This document shows positions 1 through 14,600 of a DNA stretch of 64,000 bases, piece by piece. Where the stretch lies: the NCBI GenBank assembly GCA_004352715.1, contig SCFE01000046.1:136345-200344 (forward strand). Direction: 5' to 3'. The stretch is from Hofstenia miamia (taxonomy: Eukaryota > Xenacoelomorpha > Acoela). The first letter of the stretch is position 1. The number at the start of each line of letters is the position of its first letter. The position numbers and the translations under genes are program-made. Below the pieces are notes generated by a model. It made no database searches. It saw nothing but the letters and a program-made list of their open reading frames with translations, and was not told where the DNA came from.

Positions 1-1326
1 ATCAATAATTCTTTCTTGATTGTTCAATTTTTGAAAAATTCAATATTTGAGGATTTTGAAACGAATGAGAAGGTCTCGATTTCTATAAGTCTTACGTTGT
101 AGTTTGGCGTTGTCGTGTTTAAATGTCAAATGGTTTCCTTTACTTTTGAAAGTAATTCATATGGCAATTGACTGTTAAATTGGGATGTAGACGTAAATAA
201 CTTGTTCCTATTACAGTATATTGCATTATAATGCTAAAGCATTCTTACTCTCCTCTAAAGCCTTATTTCCTAAAGGTTCTAGTATACGGTATATCTGAAA
301 GCATAGAACTCCAGGCTTCGGTAGCGGAAGCTTAATACGCCAATATCTTATTTTAGATACATAGCATCCAAAAACATTTTCACTCAGACTTCATCAGTGG
401 AACTCTTTCCAATTGCGTCTGACTAGAAATGTTTAAATGTTTATTTTTCGAATATTGCATTTGTTATCGTACTACTATTCAAATTGTTTTATAATAAAGT
501 CGTTTACTATAAAATATTGAAATTTAAAAATTTTATCAACCAAATCAGTCTGCTTATTCTTAAATGACCAGGGTTGGCATTTTTAAATCATATGTTGTTT
601 TAAACACTGTTTAGAACTGTTTAAACATGGTTTACAATGTTTTTAAATGTTTTTTTCAATCCCGTATAAAATTTTATGTAAATTTAGGAAAATTATTTTT
701 GGGAATTGTTCATTCGTGCATAGCCGCCTTCCTGTATGAAACGAGAAATAAATGTTTATAAGGTTATCATAATTCAATGTTTGCTATTATATGTTTTAGC
801 AAAATTTTTGTGATTTGAAGAAAACATTATTATTATTGTTTAACACGTTTTTTGTAGATACACTAACTAATTTCATCACATAGTCGTATTTAAAATTTCC
901 ATTACAACTTTATACTTTTGAAGCAGTACAAAATGTAAAAACAAACTATTTTTCCTTTAAAGTCACAAACAGTTTTTACTTTCTCCTGCAATTTCCGCCA
1001 AACCTAATAGGAAGTTTGGGAAACCTGGATTTGGTGAAAATTTGTTATCGAAATTATTCGGGTGTTGGAAGTATATTAATATATGATGTTTTATTCAGTG
1101 GAAAATCCGATTTTTTTTCAAATACATTGATAATCTTCCCGTAACTATTCTTCCGATAAAAACAGTGGGATAAGGATCATGGCAGCTTCAACACATCAAC
1201 TACTTCGTGTTCTGTTAATAAACATTCCATCAGAAGTCGTGTTTTGGTTGTTTAGGGTTAATAGTAAAATGATAAAGCAAATGGGCTTACGGTACTCTCT
1301 CACTTTAGTCTATTCATGCTTTTTAG
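1..1326. other. Upstream intron or 5' flank
   Basis: AT-rich sequence before the first recognised exon. It contains a dispersed repeat (about 568-860) listed separately. An ATG at 1179 with A at -3 and G at +4 opens a frame that runs without a stop into exon 1, so an alternative first exon is possible. The intervening residues include a moderately hydrophobic stretch but not a clear signal peptide. I see no other coding pattern. Confidence 0.4.
568..860. repeat. Dispersed AT-rich repeat, copy 1
   Basis: Shares with 42950-43310 a region rich in TTTAAACA/ACATGTTT words. It also shares a well-conserved core, TTATCATAATTCAATGTTTG, with flanking similarity. It begins near CAGGGTTGGCATTT, a sequence like a hAT terminal repeat. 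Probably a decayed non-autonomous DNA element. Confidence 0.55.
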
Positions 1327-1500
1327 AAGTTAATGACTGCGACGATGCCATCGATGAGGCTGATTGTCTACCTGCGCCTAAGGCCACCACCCGCTGTAAT
1401 AGTCCACACATACCCAAACAAATTTCAGACGACTTGGTTTGCAACTACATTACAGATTGTTACAGTAATGAGGATGAACTAGTCAAGTGCTTCGACTATA
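1327..1500 (+). CDS. Receptor exon 1 in window: LDLa repeats
   Basis: The exon starts inside an LDLa repeat. DCDDAIDEADC is the calcium-binding C-terminal half with its acidic cluster. A second, degenerate LDLa-like unit follows, from RCNSPHIPK to NEDELVKC. The acceptor is TTTTAG at 1321-1326. A second acceptor (CTTTAG, exon from 1309) keeps the same phase 1 and adds the residues VYSCFL, which would supply another cysteine, so the exact start is uncertain. The donor is GTAAGT at 1501, phase 1. Phase-1 borders are usual for LDLa exons. Confidence 0.7.
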
Positions 1501-4500
1501 GTAAGTATTCTGGTTTCATTTTTTTATTCGTTTTTTAGTAGCATGCTTTTTATGAAGTTTTTTATCAATTTTTATCTTCAATCTTAATAATTTATATACG
1601 AGCAGCTCATAATATTAAGATTATCAAAAAAATTGTACAATCTGGGAGGACGCCCAACATGTTTATAGTACTCATTGGACCTATTTTTTCATTGATCATG
1701 CAATTTTATATTGCCCATCGCTAAATATTTTTAAACAGAGGTCATATGATAAAGTTATAGGAGTTTATGTGTAGAAACCATAGTATTCAAAAGGTTGAAA
1801 ACGTATAAACTAAGATATAGAATTTAAACCTGAGTGGATGGACAATTGGAGGGAATAAACGAAAAATTTCATAAGAGGACAGAAAGAATTGAATGAGAAA
1901 GGTAAAAATAAATGAATGAATTAATGGCGACGGAAGGAAGAAATCAGAGATTAATGAAGGAAGAAAGCGAGAACTGAATGAACATGTGAATTTATAAATG
2001 AATAACTATCATCAAGAAATCTGATAATTCAAATAGTAGTCATTTGAAACTAATAAAACTTCAAACGCGATGTGTAAATAAAAGGAATATTTAGTCCAGT
2101 GCCGTTTTCATTTTAATGGTTTGCAGATGAAAATATTTAGTAGAACGAGTTTTTTAATATGCCAACGATTACCACTATGAGTTGCTGTTACATTAAAGTC
2201 TGCAAGTCGTGGTAAATTGTTGACCGAAGTTATTCATTGTTGTTTAGTATTCTGTTCACATACTTCGCTGTATTTGTTTAGCATTTTTGTGTACTTTATA
2301 CGCTTTTCTTGTGAGGTTAAGATTCTTAGTACATTCTATAAATGCCTTCTTATCAACATTACATTTTCCATTTAATTTTTTCATGTTTCAATTTTATTTA
2401 AATTTTATGAATTCATTGCAAAGTGACCCAAAGTTAAAGGTTCTCTAAACCTGATTTAAGCAATGTTTTAAAAAATACGTATGTTTTTTCATTTGGGTTC
2501 CCCATTCCAGTAAATGGTGTTTTGGTAAAATTCCAACGTAAATCCGTTCAATTCATGTTAACCCTATTCATTTTTATTCCACATTGTGAACAAAAGTGTA
2601 TGATTTTTTCCGCTTTATGAAACATAAAGTTATAACTTTTTCCCAGCAATTCTGCCTAAACCCAGATTCAATAAATAGTTATAGTTTACACTTGAGTTTT
2701 TCGTAATTTCGACGTTTTGCTTGATATCTACGAAGAATGATGATTTTAATTTTCTATACAGCAAACGCGGCTTCTCTTAAAGCAATGTGGAGGAGTATAA
2801 CTGCGTCATTTGTTTTTGGTTATGTTTCTATGTTTTTATTAGATGCGTGACTCACCCGTCTGCATAAAATTAAAAGCATGTGACTAATTCAAAGGCATGA
2901 ATAAGAAACTTGAAAAATGTGTAGGCTATGTCACTGGGAGTACTTAAACAAGCAAAATTCAAATCGAATTGTTGCGTCATTTCAGAATTTGTTTTTAATA
3001 TATTGTTCTAAAACAGTTTAATTGCTGTTTTCTATTTTTAATTTTAGTTTTTTAGTTGCATATAAGTATACGGTTGCGCTTTTGATTTTATTTAATAATA
3101 CGCATTACACTGTTTTCTCTTTAAGATTAAATGGCAAATATATTCTCAAAATAGACGGCCACGATTACTCAAATCCTGCATTAAAGAAGAGTTTGAAATT
3201 TTTATTTTTTAAACAAAAATCGTTTTAATTCACAATTTTATACAGAAATACTAAATAAATTAAATAAAACTTAGGCACGACCAACAGTAGCCGATTTAAA
3301 TCCTTGAATTTTGGTGTCTTGCCTAGTTGATCTAACACTCTTTTGTAAGTTGTTAAAGTACACATTTGTGCGGCATCTCGCAGCGTTCTTTCTCAATAGT
3401 TAACAATGTTCTAAACAAAATATTCGAAAATCACTTTCCAAAATAAATTTATGAATCACAAAAATAGAATGACTTCTAATGTCTGTTTTACATTGTTGTA
3501 CTATAAGGTCGTGATTCGACACAAGTATTTGAAACATTCTTTTATCTAATGAAAATCATTTTTCAGTAGGAACTTGAATACCTCCGCGGCTAATATCGTT
3601 AAGATAAATGGAATATTAGCATTTTTCACTTGAATTTGCAATGATGTTTTCCTTACAAGAAGCACATAACTTGATAGGTTGAAATTTGTGAGCAATGTAT
3701 CCAGCTATGAAGAACACAATTTCCAGTTCGAAGTCATTTAAGTCAACTAGATCTGAATTCCATGAAATATTTTGAATAATAGAAGATTTTGCTTCGAAAA
3801 TATAATTCATTTCATCAACTTCATGATTAGATAGAAAACTTTTTAACTTTATCACTCGTTCTGAGCGCTCTACCTCGTACAACCCAACAAGGAACCTACC
3901 ACCTGACATTTGACGATAGCGACTGAACCGTTTTTCCAGCGAATCTTGATTTATTCTGGATGTTAAGAAAAATTCATATTGATCATCTTCAATAAGATTT
4001 GTTGCTAAACTGGCAATCGAACTGGTAGATAAAATAACAGCTTCAAATGTTTGCGTTGTTAATCCTGGTAACCTGGATTGCCGCCATTCATCTACCCAAG
4101 TTACGAAGTTCAAGAGAAACTCAATTTTTCTATCTCCTCTTGAAATTCCACGGCCGAGGCGAAGTGGGTGGCATTGAGATTTTGCGTTTAGAATGGACCA
4201 CCAAATAAAAATAATTTCAATAAAAGTTGCAGTTGTTAAACACTCGGGATCATCTGGGAAATAATGACGCAGAGCAACACTGTTTCTGTAATCGAAAATT
4301 CCAAGTGCTAAATTAACATTTTGTTTTTTGTTCGAGGGATTCAGAACTGCTTGAGTCAAAGAAGGCGCTTTTTCAAAAGACTTTTATACTTCTTTTCAAC
4401 ATTATACAGTTTTTGCAACGATTTCCACGTAGTTTTGCCATTTTGAGGAAAATCAATCTTGAAAACATCAATGTCTGAAGTGAAGAGTGGAAGAGTAAAT

Positions 4501-7500
4501 GTTTTAAATTTCAAAAAATTATTCCGAATTGTCTTTATTAATTGTACTACATCAAACAGCAAATGAGTAGTAAGATTAGGTGATACAGATACTCGAAATC
4601 CACTGTCATCAACTGATTTATCTATAAGCAATCGTCGATATGTACTTACATTAACGCCATTGTTGTCACATATAATTGAACGAATTTTTAATTTTGTGTC
4701 CTTTAAATCATTAAAAATTTTAATGATTTCATCAACCAAATCTTGATGAATAATTTTCACTACTGGAAGAGACTTTACAATAATGCTCTTACCACTTTTA
4801 AGCGAAGTAATCATAAAGCAGTAAATACTTCCATACAATTCTAAGTCATCATTAACACCAGAAACTTCACCTCCGTTATACTNTTAAATCATTAAAAATT
4901 TTAATGATTTCATCAACCAAATCTTGATGAATAATTTTCACTACTGGAAGAGACTTTACAATAATGCTCTCATTACTTTTAAGCGAAGTAATCGTAAAGC
5001 AGTAAATATTTCCATACAATTCTAAATCATCATTAACACCAGAAACTTCACCTCCGTTATACTGAAAATCCTTCTCCAGATACATTTAATCAAATGTCAA
5101 GCAAACATTGCATTCATTTTTAAATTGGTATTCTGTAAAGCGTTGGGTATTGATTTTTTCTGCACATATTGTTCTCAAGAGACGAGAATGAGGCAATGGT
5201 AAATGATCTCGAGCAATCTCATATGCTGCTGGGGAGGTAAAACGCATTAATAGTGCCAATCTGAGAATAGAGGAACTATATGGTTTTTTTCAGAAAATTG
5301 ACGAAGATTTAAGTCTTCAAGAACTGAATGTGAATGATCATTTTCAACATTGCTAAGATAATTCATCAGTTCATGCAATTGAGATTTTCTTGTCAATTTG
5401 CAATTGTGAGCACAGCCAATCCAGTCAGGAAGTGGTACAGAACCAAAATGGATTCCTTAACAACAGGCGCAGGTTTCAATAAATTGTATCTGCGAACACA
5501 TTCAGGCAACCTAAAACTCTGATTAAAGTGAATTTACATTTTGCATAACGAAGATTTCATATATATATTATAATATAGAATTTGTATTTTTTTAAAAAGT
5601 TTGATCCGGGTTCTATAGATGTTAACCTATCCAGCCGCGAATTTCTACCATCGCAGATATTTGAAGCTATATCGTGCAATGATTTGAGACGATCTGAACA
5701 AACGAATTCAGGAAGTTCATCAGTAATTGTAGTGAAATCACGTGGTGGAGATCGGGAGTTAGACATAAATGCCTAATAATATATAATTGAATTTTAATAG
5801 CAATAAATTACTATGAATTTGCTTGCGTTAAGATATATCATGATTAACTCATTAACCTTAACTTGTAGAGGAATTTTTTAATGGTTTTCAACAATACGCC
5901 CGACTGCTTTCTTCGCAAATAGATGTGCCAAAATCTCTAGATTTTAACGTTAAAGAAGGTATCTAGTTAAGTTTTTGCAATCATACAGTCAAAGGTTTAT
6001 ATTAGTAGCTTTGCTTATACGCTATGACACAAATTAGATATGAAAACAATACTAAAACCAAAAATTGAACATAAAACTATAATATTTTATTCAATTTTAG
6101 ATAGCAATATTCTGCTTGCATAGAAAAATCGCACTTAACATGACCGCATACATAGCATGCATTATAGATTTTATGCAATGCATAACATTTAATAGTATTT
6201 TATATTTCGATCACTTTTGCAAGATTCTTACTTTGAGGTCTATTTATTATACATCGAGCTTTACCTTAAGATTACTTCGTTGATCATTATTTAATACAAG
6301 CATGTAGTATAATTTTAACGGTAAGTTACCTTAACACTATATGGAAAATCGAATTTCGTTGGTACACTTCCAGAAAATGTCTTCACAAAGAGTTGTATTT
6401 TTAGTAATTGTAAAACTTTCTCTTCGGATTGCATTAATCCACTTGTTTCTTGGAAATTTCAACTGAGATACATATTTAGTTTTGTTTCTTGCATGCTTGA
6501 TCTGATATCCAGATTTGCACAATGGAACAACACAACATTTTTTGTTCTTGAGTTAAGCAATATAACAATCATACAATTTTAACAGTTTCAGAAATGATGT
6601 ACATGTATACGTATTTTAATTGCTTAGAGGTTATTTCTTCATTTAAGATAAATATATTGCGGTAAATTTAGTTCATTTTTGACGAATGTGCTGTATTATA
6701 TCATAATTTGCTTTAACCAATCAGACAATGGCCACCGCATTTTTCAACATGTGCAAATCGCCAAGCCGTCTTTATAGTAGGTCATGGTGTATTTCAGCCT
6801 ATTATAGGCCGATAAATTTTTAATATAAAGGTATAACGTATCTACAATGCGTGGTAAAAATGCATTAATTTTAAATAAAAATTGGGCTTATTGAGTAAGT
6901 TGGTAATAGAGAACCCATCTCCAAAAAGAAGTACAAGTTATCAAGGACGTTTTGGCCAAATTCAAATCAATTATTCGCACAGTTCTATCTCTCAGGGCAT
7001 GTTAATTAGCAATATTTAGCCTCCACCTGGCCAGTTCAAGTGCGTTAATTAAAATTGGTAGAGATCGTCGTTGATGTTTTGTGTTTGTTTTCTATAGTAC
7101 TACGAAGTTGAAGGTGTTTGTAGTCTCCACACAGAGATATTTGACTGCATTCTTTTTTCTTTTGCTTGCTAGTGTTTATTCATGCTGTCACTTAAATTCA
7201 GTACTGTCACTCGCTACATGCAAACACATCATTATCTTTAAAATTGATTGTCGACCGCACGCGGTTTTCAACATTTCGTTGGCGTGCACTGATGTTCTGG
7301 AATTTCGTCGAGAGATCAAAGCCTGGCAGGAAACCATTTACAACATCTTGTTAACACCATTTCGCGTTGACTGTCCGCGTTTAGCTACGCTTGCGTCGAA
7401 TCGCGCTTTGATCCGAACACCTTTCAAAAAATCGCATTCATATTATTTTTAAATTCGTTTTATCTTCATCTTCCATCCATATCGAAAAAGCGCGTTTTTT

Positions 7501-8577
7501 TTCAAAATATCAAAACGTTGATATATAACGCGAAAATATGCTGCAATTTTATTCTTTCGACAAATTATGTAAACCGGGCAAACCAAAGAATATTTTCTGA
7601 AGATCACAAAATTTTTGTAATTGTGAATTTTAATCTGTTGTTTTAAAACCGTACATACAACACTACGTCAGTTGCCGCAGTCTCCAAAGAACCGCATAGT
7701 TTTATTGAAAATTTTTTTGAAAATTTACATGAGATTTGTATCAGGTATTTGTGATGTTTTGCCCAGAGATCATTTCTTTGCAAATCCAATTTTCTAAATA
7801 ATTTTCATTTTAGAATGTCAACTGGATTATCACAAAGCTAAAATGAGAAAGTGTGCTGACATACCAATGTGCATTCCGTCGCAGTTATGGTGCGATGGCG
7901 TTATTCATTGTCCAGATGGCTCCGATGAAAAGAGATGCCAAAATTCCAGTAAGTTACATTCACTTTAAATCTTTATTTTTGCAAGATGTTTCAGTAAGCT
8001 CACATTTAAAAGTGGTGAGGTTGATAAATGTTAGAGTTACATTTCATTCCCAATGCTTCACTATCATAAGCCTAACCAAACGTGGGGAAAGGCGTTTATT
8101 TTTCACTGAGCAATATGTCAGTTACATAATTTTGCTAATGAATGGAAATGAAATGCAAGCATGCTATTATTTTGTTAATATTTTTCAACAATTTGTTTTT
8201 CGGGGTAGGTTGGGCCATGGTTGGTACAGTTCGGCAATAATACTAACCTAACAATACTTTCTATTTTTCATATCGGTTGATCTGTGTGGGTTATAGGTAT
8301 ATCATCAACCTGGCCGGTTTTGCAACTTGGGAGAAATACATCTTAATTTGACAAATTGATTAGCTTTTTAGTTATATATATATATATATATATATATATA
8401 TNNNNNNNNNNNNNNNNNNNNNNNNNNNNNNNNNNNNNNNNNNNNNNNNNNNNNNNNNNNNNNNNNNNNNNNNNNNNNNNNNNNNNNNNNNNNNNNNNNN
8501 NNNNNNNNNNNNNNNNNNNNNNNNNNNNNNNNNNNNNNNNNNNNNNNNNNNNNNNNNNNNNNNNNNNNNNNNNNNNN

Positions 8578-8615
<38 letters not shown>

Positions 8616-11600
8616 TACTACAAAAAGAATTACTCATAATTTCAATTGTGCCTCGAGTTAATACATTTTACCGGGTCAGATATCTCAACCATATCCACCC
8701 AATAATGGATTGGACACGGTGAGCATAGCACTAAAATATAAAAATAGAACCGAGCTCCTTCCTTTCCAAATCCTGGTTACACTAACGTTTCTTAACAGCT
8801 TAAGATTGCCGAATAATGAAACATCATTTATTTGAATTCTGTAGTTTTCGATGCCCATTTCTCTTTCTCTTAAAAGAGCATGGGGTGAGCCACTCAAATT
8901 GCTTTCTCATATAAGTTATTGATGTTTGTTTAAACCTGTAGCGTTAACTGACATTGATAAATCGCCAATAACAACTACTAAATCGATGTGTAGGTTGTTC
9001 ATGAATCACCAACAGTAACGAAATTTCAAACGCTTCTTGAATTTTATTGCGGGAATTTCTTTGTTAATTTTGATGAGAGTCCTATTGCCGCATTGACTGG
9101 TAACTCATTAATATCGATTGGGATGCATTTAAATAGAATAATATTTTTGGTGTATTGTTATGTGTACTAGTTCATTTTCAGCAATGTTTGGATTGGGATA
9201 GCGAATATGACATTCGAGCATAGTTGGCGAAATTGTAACTTTTGTTTATGTTTTACAGCAGGTGTAAATGGGGAATAATTTGTGCGCTTTAATAAAATCC
9301 ACTTCATACTCAAGTGGTAATCCAGAACCAATCGTGTTAATAGTCATTGCACAATGGGCATCTGTCTATCCTCTATTCTATACAATTCTTACCACACCTG
9401 TAAGCTATCTTCATTAAAATCCTGTTCTAAGTACAGGCACGAATTAAAGTTTAGCAGCTGTACAATCGTCGTTCGCCAGCAATATACTTCCACCATTGCT
9501 CCATTGATTTTACTGCAATTTATTTGAATGGGAAATGTTTTTCCTTCTTGATTTTCCGATAATCCAATATTTTCATTAATTTCCCATATTTTTATTTACA
9601 TTATAGAATGCACCCGAAAAGATTAGCACCTGCAGAACCAGTGCTGTTCGAATTAAGTCTTCAAGTCTAGAGGTCTAATAATGACCTCTAAATGATGCCG
9701 AAAGTCATTAATAAAATGTACAACTCACATTGAAAATCCTAAAATTTGTCAATGTCAATTGAAATTTGAATGCAAACACTGTGTTATTAATATATTTTAA
9801 ATGATTCCTGAATCATTTACAGTTGCAATTGCCATAATTTAAGAAAATGTTAAGCATTCCGGTTAGATGTAGTTTGCACGTTCCAACTGCGTCATGGTTT
9901 TAACATAGAAGGTGGGGTTATATCGATTTTTAATACAATAGAGCATTACCTAGCGAATCATTACAATTGTAGTAAAGAAGGGCATGCGAAATGGTTTGGT
10001 ATTTCATTTTTTTATTAGAATCCGCATAATTACAATAGACGGCTCTTCTGTATAGATTCATTCTTACGTCATAGATTTCCATTTCCATTCATACTTGAAT
10101 AATTTCTTCTTTACATTGATTTTTAATTCGGTGATGCCGCATTTTAAATGGAGCGAATTCTCAAAAAATTCTTTGACTGGTACAATGTGTTTTCTTTTAT
10201 GGGAAAATCACTTTTATATTTAGGTTTGCAAAACAAAATGAATCAAGATCAGCATAGGTTAATAGATTTTGAGCAATCTGCAACTAAGTATCAGGATAGG
10301 TCAGTGGCTGTGAAAGTGGGGAGAAGGGCAACCTTTCTAAATATCATAGAAAAGTAACTTGCACCCCCTACCCAAAATTCGTTCCGCCTTCAACGTGATG
10401 GTTGTTGATTTCGGTTCCATGAAGTCAGTCACACCTTTGCGTAGGAGCTTTAAGGAATTGTGTGCTTACTTTTGGATCTACGTTTGGTCTCAGAGCTGTA
10501 AAAAAATATAGATTTTTTAATTTTTGGCTTTAAAAATACAATTATCTATTTGACTTTGAAAATATAATAATTTTGTTAATTAGTAGGTGACAATGGAATA
10601 GGTGGCGCGAAAAAATGTTGGTTGTTACAGATTGCAAATATTTTGTTTCCAAATTTATCACATCCAACGCTTTTCATAGTTCTGTTCATTGCCTTTACTG
10701 TAATTTATTGTCACATCCAAAACTTATTTAGTAGTCTGTCTAGATAGATAGTCACATTAATGCGCCGCTGGCACGGTTCGCACTTGAACGTTTTTCCACA
10801 AAGTTCAATAATGACTTCAGATCACCTCACCCTTTCCTCGCTTTTCATATTTTTTTTCATACGAGAAATAGAAATTAGTTGCTTTAGACAAAAATAGTAT
10901 TTTTTTAATTTTACGCCCCTGGTTTTTTTGGTTAGCTTCATTATATATTTCTTGCTAGTTTAATATTAACGTTATGAATTTCATTTAATTAATGCGAACT
11001 GACTCCAGTTTCTTTAAAGTTCTTTACAAAATAGACCATGACGTGAGTCATCGATTTTCCCGGTTCTTTTTGGTCTTAGGTTCTAACAAAGAAGCAAAAC
11101 GCACACATTTGTTTCCAACTTGCTTCAGTTTTCAATTGATGTAAAAACAATATGTGCTATCTTATTGTAGCAACAGGTGCAGTGGACACATCGAATTATT
11201 TTTTCACAAACATTTATTTAATGAATTCGCCAACGTCATGGAATCTCATCCAACTCTTTTTCCCTATAAAGTACAATTCTTTGATGTTTTAATTAATCAA
11301 TTTAATGGAAAACCTAAATTTGCAATTATATTAACGATTTTATCGTGTCAAACGTCTATGACATTAAATTAATATTTATATCAGTTATATAATGCGCTCA
11401 AATTAAATTCAGTTATCCGTTAGCAAATGCCTAATGAAACTACTCCGCAAAATATTATGCTTACTAGTTGTTAAGTCTAAGATAGACTTGACATTATTTT
11501 ATTATTAGTTGTTTATATCATTATAGGTCTTTAGTTAATAAGTGAATTTTTAGAACCAATATCACAAATTGCCTGCCAAACTGGGTCTTGCGCCCATAGC

Positions 11601-14600
11601 TGCTTTAAACATGGTGAATGTACCTGCATGAATGACTTTGTTCTAGACACAGCAAAAGACAACAGATCTTGCATTCCACGATCAGGTGAACGTAAGTAAC
11701 ACGTTTTCTTTAAATATCAATCCCATTTATTTCAGAAAAGTAATTGAAATAAGAATGTTCTGTAATAAATGCATAAATGTGCACGATTCATAAAGTTATT
11801 GAATTTAGCCTTGTGTGACCTGGGGTTTTTTACTTTGCTAGTCTTTGCAAGGAATGTAAGAATTTGCCAAAATATTCTTCGAATCGGCGCTATCAAATTG
11901 TATGCTCAGAAATGGGATGCCGTCATTATATTTTTATCAAGTCATCAAATCTCAAAATTTGGATATAGTTGATGCTTAATCGCAACTTATCAATCAAAAT
12001 TTCGATTGACAAACCGCTTTGTAATGATCAGATAAAATAGATTAAATTTGTTAATCTTTATTAGGGGATTCTATTTCACCTGATCTTTCATTTTCAAATT
12101 TTGCACTCATATAAATTATATATATTTTGAGACTTGCATCACAGGCGTGTAGTACGGTTACTGACAAAACTACCAGTCGATTTCTTATCACAGCGGCCTG
12201 CTACCGCACTAATTTTACATTAACATTTGCAAATATAATTTCAAAAATTTCTTCAAATGCCTCATTGTTTTAGGCGTTTTCGGTGTCGGCTTTTTGCCTT
12301 CTAGCGGTATTAATATAAAGTTATTCAAGAGAAAAATCCCTATTTAAAATATATTTTCATAACATTAATTTAAGTTTTTAATCCAGTAAAACAAAATTAG
12401 GCTTTAACTTTTTGAGTTTGCTCCAATAAGACTGCAGCGTTTCTTGGAAATTTAATTATAGGTGACTGTCACATGTTCCTCCCGGCCTAATTAATAAATG
12501 AATCCTATCATGTAGCAAAAAATGTCGGTTAAAAATCGAAAAACACCGTTTTCATTTTTTTCTCTATTCGTGTTAGTTTTTTTCGATGTAACGCCTTGCA
12601 GCACTTAGAAATGGTATATATATTTACTTATTAAGCTTTCCAAAATCTGAATTTAACTTCATTAAAAGACAGGCAAATTTTAACTGTTTAACTTAATTAA
12701 TCCGTAGCACAGTAAAGAAGTAAGATATAATGTTCAAAAGAAATGGAATTTTTGACGCAATTATTTTTTACTTTTCATTTGTTTTATGGAAAAATGTTAT
12801 ATTAAGGGCGGTTAAATGTCAATAGAACCATATTTTAAATAGAGTTGCAAAACCTTCTAAAAAACAATGCCATATTCAAAACTACAAGGGTTAAGATTAG
12901 AATAGCGTTTTTAGATAATGTAAAAATCATCTTTTTATGCGTAAATAAGGTTATTAAGTCATATTTATCAAAATGGGGCTATATTAGTCCTAATCTTCTT
13001 TTATTAAGGCAAATGGATAATTTTCAATCTCACTAATTATTGTTTTAATTACTATCGACATGGGCGATTTCTTGTTGATGTGGTGTGTACATTACTAAAC
13101 ATTACGTAGTTTAGCTGTCCTTTTTTTATCAACGTTTATTTCTTCTTTTAGTCAATGCAGTGTTTCAAATCCGAGATTTGTTTAAACATCTCGTTGAAAG
13201 GCAATCCTGTTACGAGAAAATTTCTTGTTTTGTCAAAACAATTAGGGTTACATTAATAAACACTTGAAAATGAACGATGACAATTATAATGAACTTAGAC
13301 TTAGCTGAACTGCCTCCGGCATCATTTATGTATAATTTTGGTAGCATGTCTATAGCTGTGAGCTATTATTTTGATAGATTATATTAACAGTCATGTTTCA
13401 CCAGTTCATTGTTTCACATTTTTAAGTCATGAAAAAATCGCCCCATGTATATTTATTCTAGGTCATGAGAAATTGATCATTTTTTCTCACCTATTTTAAT
13501 GTACAATTTTCTACTGGAAAACTAAGCTTTTTAGTTTATAAATGCATAGTTGTGAATTTTGATATTAATAGATGATAATTTTCAGAATCTAAAATTCCAC
13601 GACACCTTAACTGACAAATTGTCAATATTTATTGACTGTAATTGAATGGGCATGGGCGAATTCCTCTTCCGATAATCAGTTTGAAATGTCTCTGTATTAA
13701 TTTTGAATTCTCTTGTATAATAAATATCACAATGAAATAAGTAAGCCCATCCTTCAGCGGTTTTCCACTTGTCCGTTTTGCTTTAGTTATCCTGTCCCCC
13801 GAAGCGCACACTTGTTTATAAGTGATTTTTAAGTAAAACTAATAAACTGTTAACAAACACTAGTAGTTGTGTGAATTTTTTAAGAATTGACAATGATATC
13901 GGTGGATGTCGTTGTTAACTAGGAACCACTTATTAGTCATAGCAAGTTGTCCATAGGGTTGTATACAATTGTTAATTTGTCATTTGCGCTATTGTATTAA
14001 GAATGGCAATATTGACTGGATAAATAGCATAATACAAATGACTTGAAGAGTGATGTTCCTTTTGGAAATTTTGTTTGATTTAAAACTGGTTTACACAATT
14101 TATGAAAACTGCATCCGCTTCCATTTGACTTCACACAATGGTTTATGATAAATGCTGTTCTGAAAGTTTTGTAAAAATTATAATCTTCTTTTCACTGATA
14201 TTGCACAAAAGCATTGTTGAAGATTTGAAAATCACTTAATTGTGATAAGGATTTATCTATATCTTCATTTTCGTTTGAATTTTCGTTAAGCTTTTCTTGA
14301 AGTTTAATAATTGTGGAAGTATTAGGTGTTTATGTAACCAAGCGTGTCTGTATTTGTGGATATCTGATTTTTATCTAGCATATAATAATCATTTTCAGTA
14401 TCTGATTTATTTTCCTTGAACATTAACTTCTAGTACTGAAGATTCCTACATGCATTTTAACTAGAGCATGAATAATGGTCAACCAGTGTGAAAATGTACT
14501 CTTTGACTTTTCGCGCAGTGTTGCTCTTGCATACATCTAGGGAGGTTATAGATGAATGAATTTAACAAATCCATTGAGTTATGTAAATGCAATCATAAGG

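Larger units (their letters stand above)
3271..6545 (-). mobile_element. Decayed P-element/THAP9-like DNA transposon
   Basis: The minus strand carries, in order, a THAP zinc finger (6537-6337), a weakly coding linker (5766-5557), and a transposase core from about 5525 to 3271. Family landmarks in the core are RFTSPAAYEIARDHLPLPHS (about 5270-5200), a first catalytic-region segment near 5090 where CLTFD is followed by an in-frame stop and then MYLEKDF, IICDNNG, the DVVQLIKTIRNN block, INQDSLEKRFSRYRQMSGG (about 3950), AGYIAHK with CASC, and a C-terminal RGG motif at 3588-3580. Stops and frameshifts break the gene repeatedly, so it cannot make a transposase. I did not find terminal inverted repeats. 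Element limits are therefore the limits of coding similarity. Confidence 0.8.
1501..7813. other. Intron 1 (6.3 kb) with P-like transposon relic
   Basis: Intron between the LDLa exons. Positions 3271-6545 hold a decayed P-element/THAP9-like transposase on the opposite strand, listed separately. The segments 1501-3270 and 6546-7813 are AT-rich and show nothing recognisable. One open frame on the + strand at 7081-7452 lies in a slightly more GC-rich patch, but it has no motif I recognise. Confidence 0.75.

Noticed and set aside
5334-5776. Open frames on the + strand at 5334-5522 and 5582-5776
   Set aside because: They are shadows of the minus-strand P-like transposase.
7081-7452. 123-codon open frame on the + strand
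   Set aside because: No family motif, no splice context matching the receptor, and composition not clearly coding.
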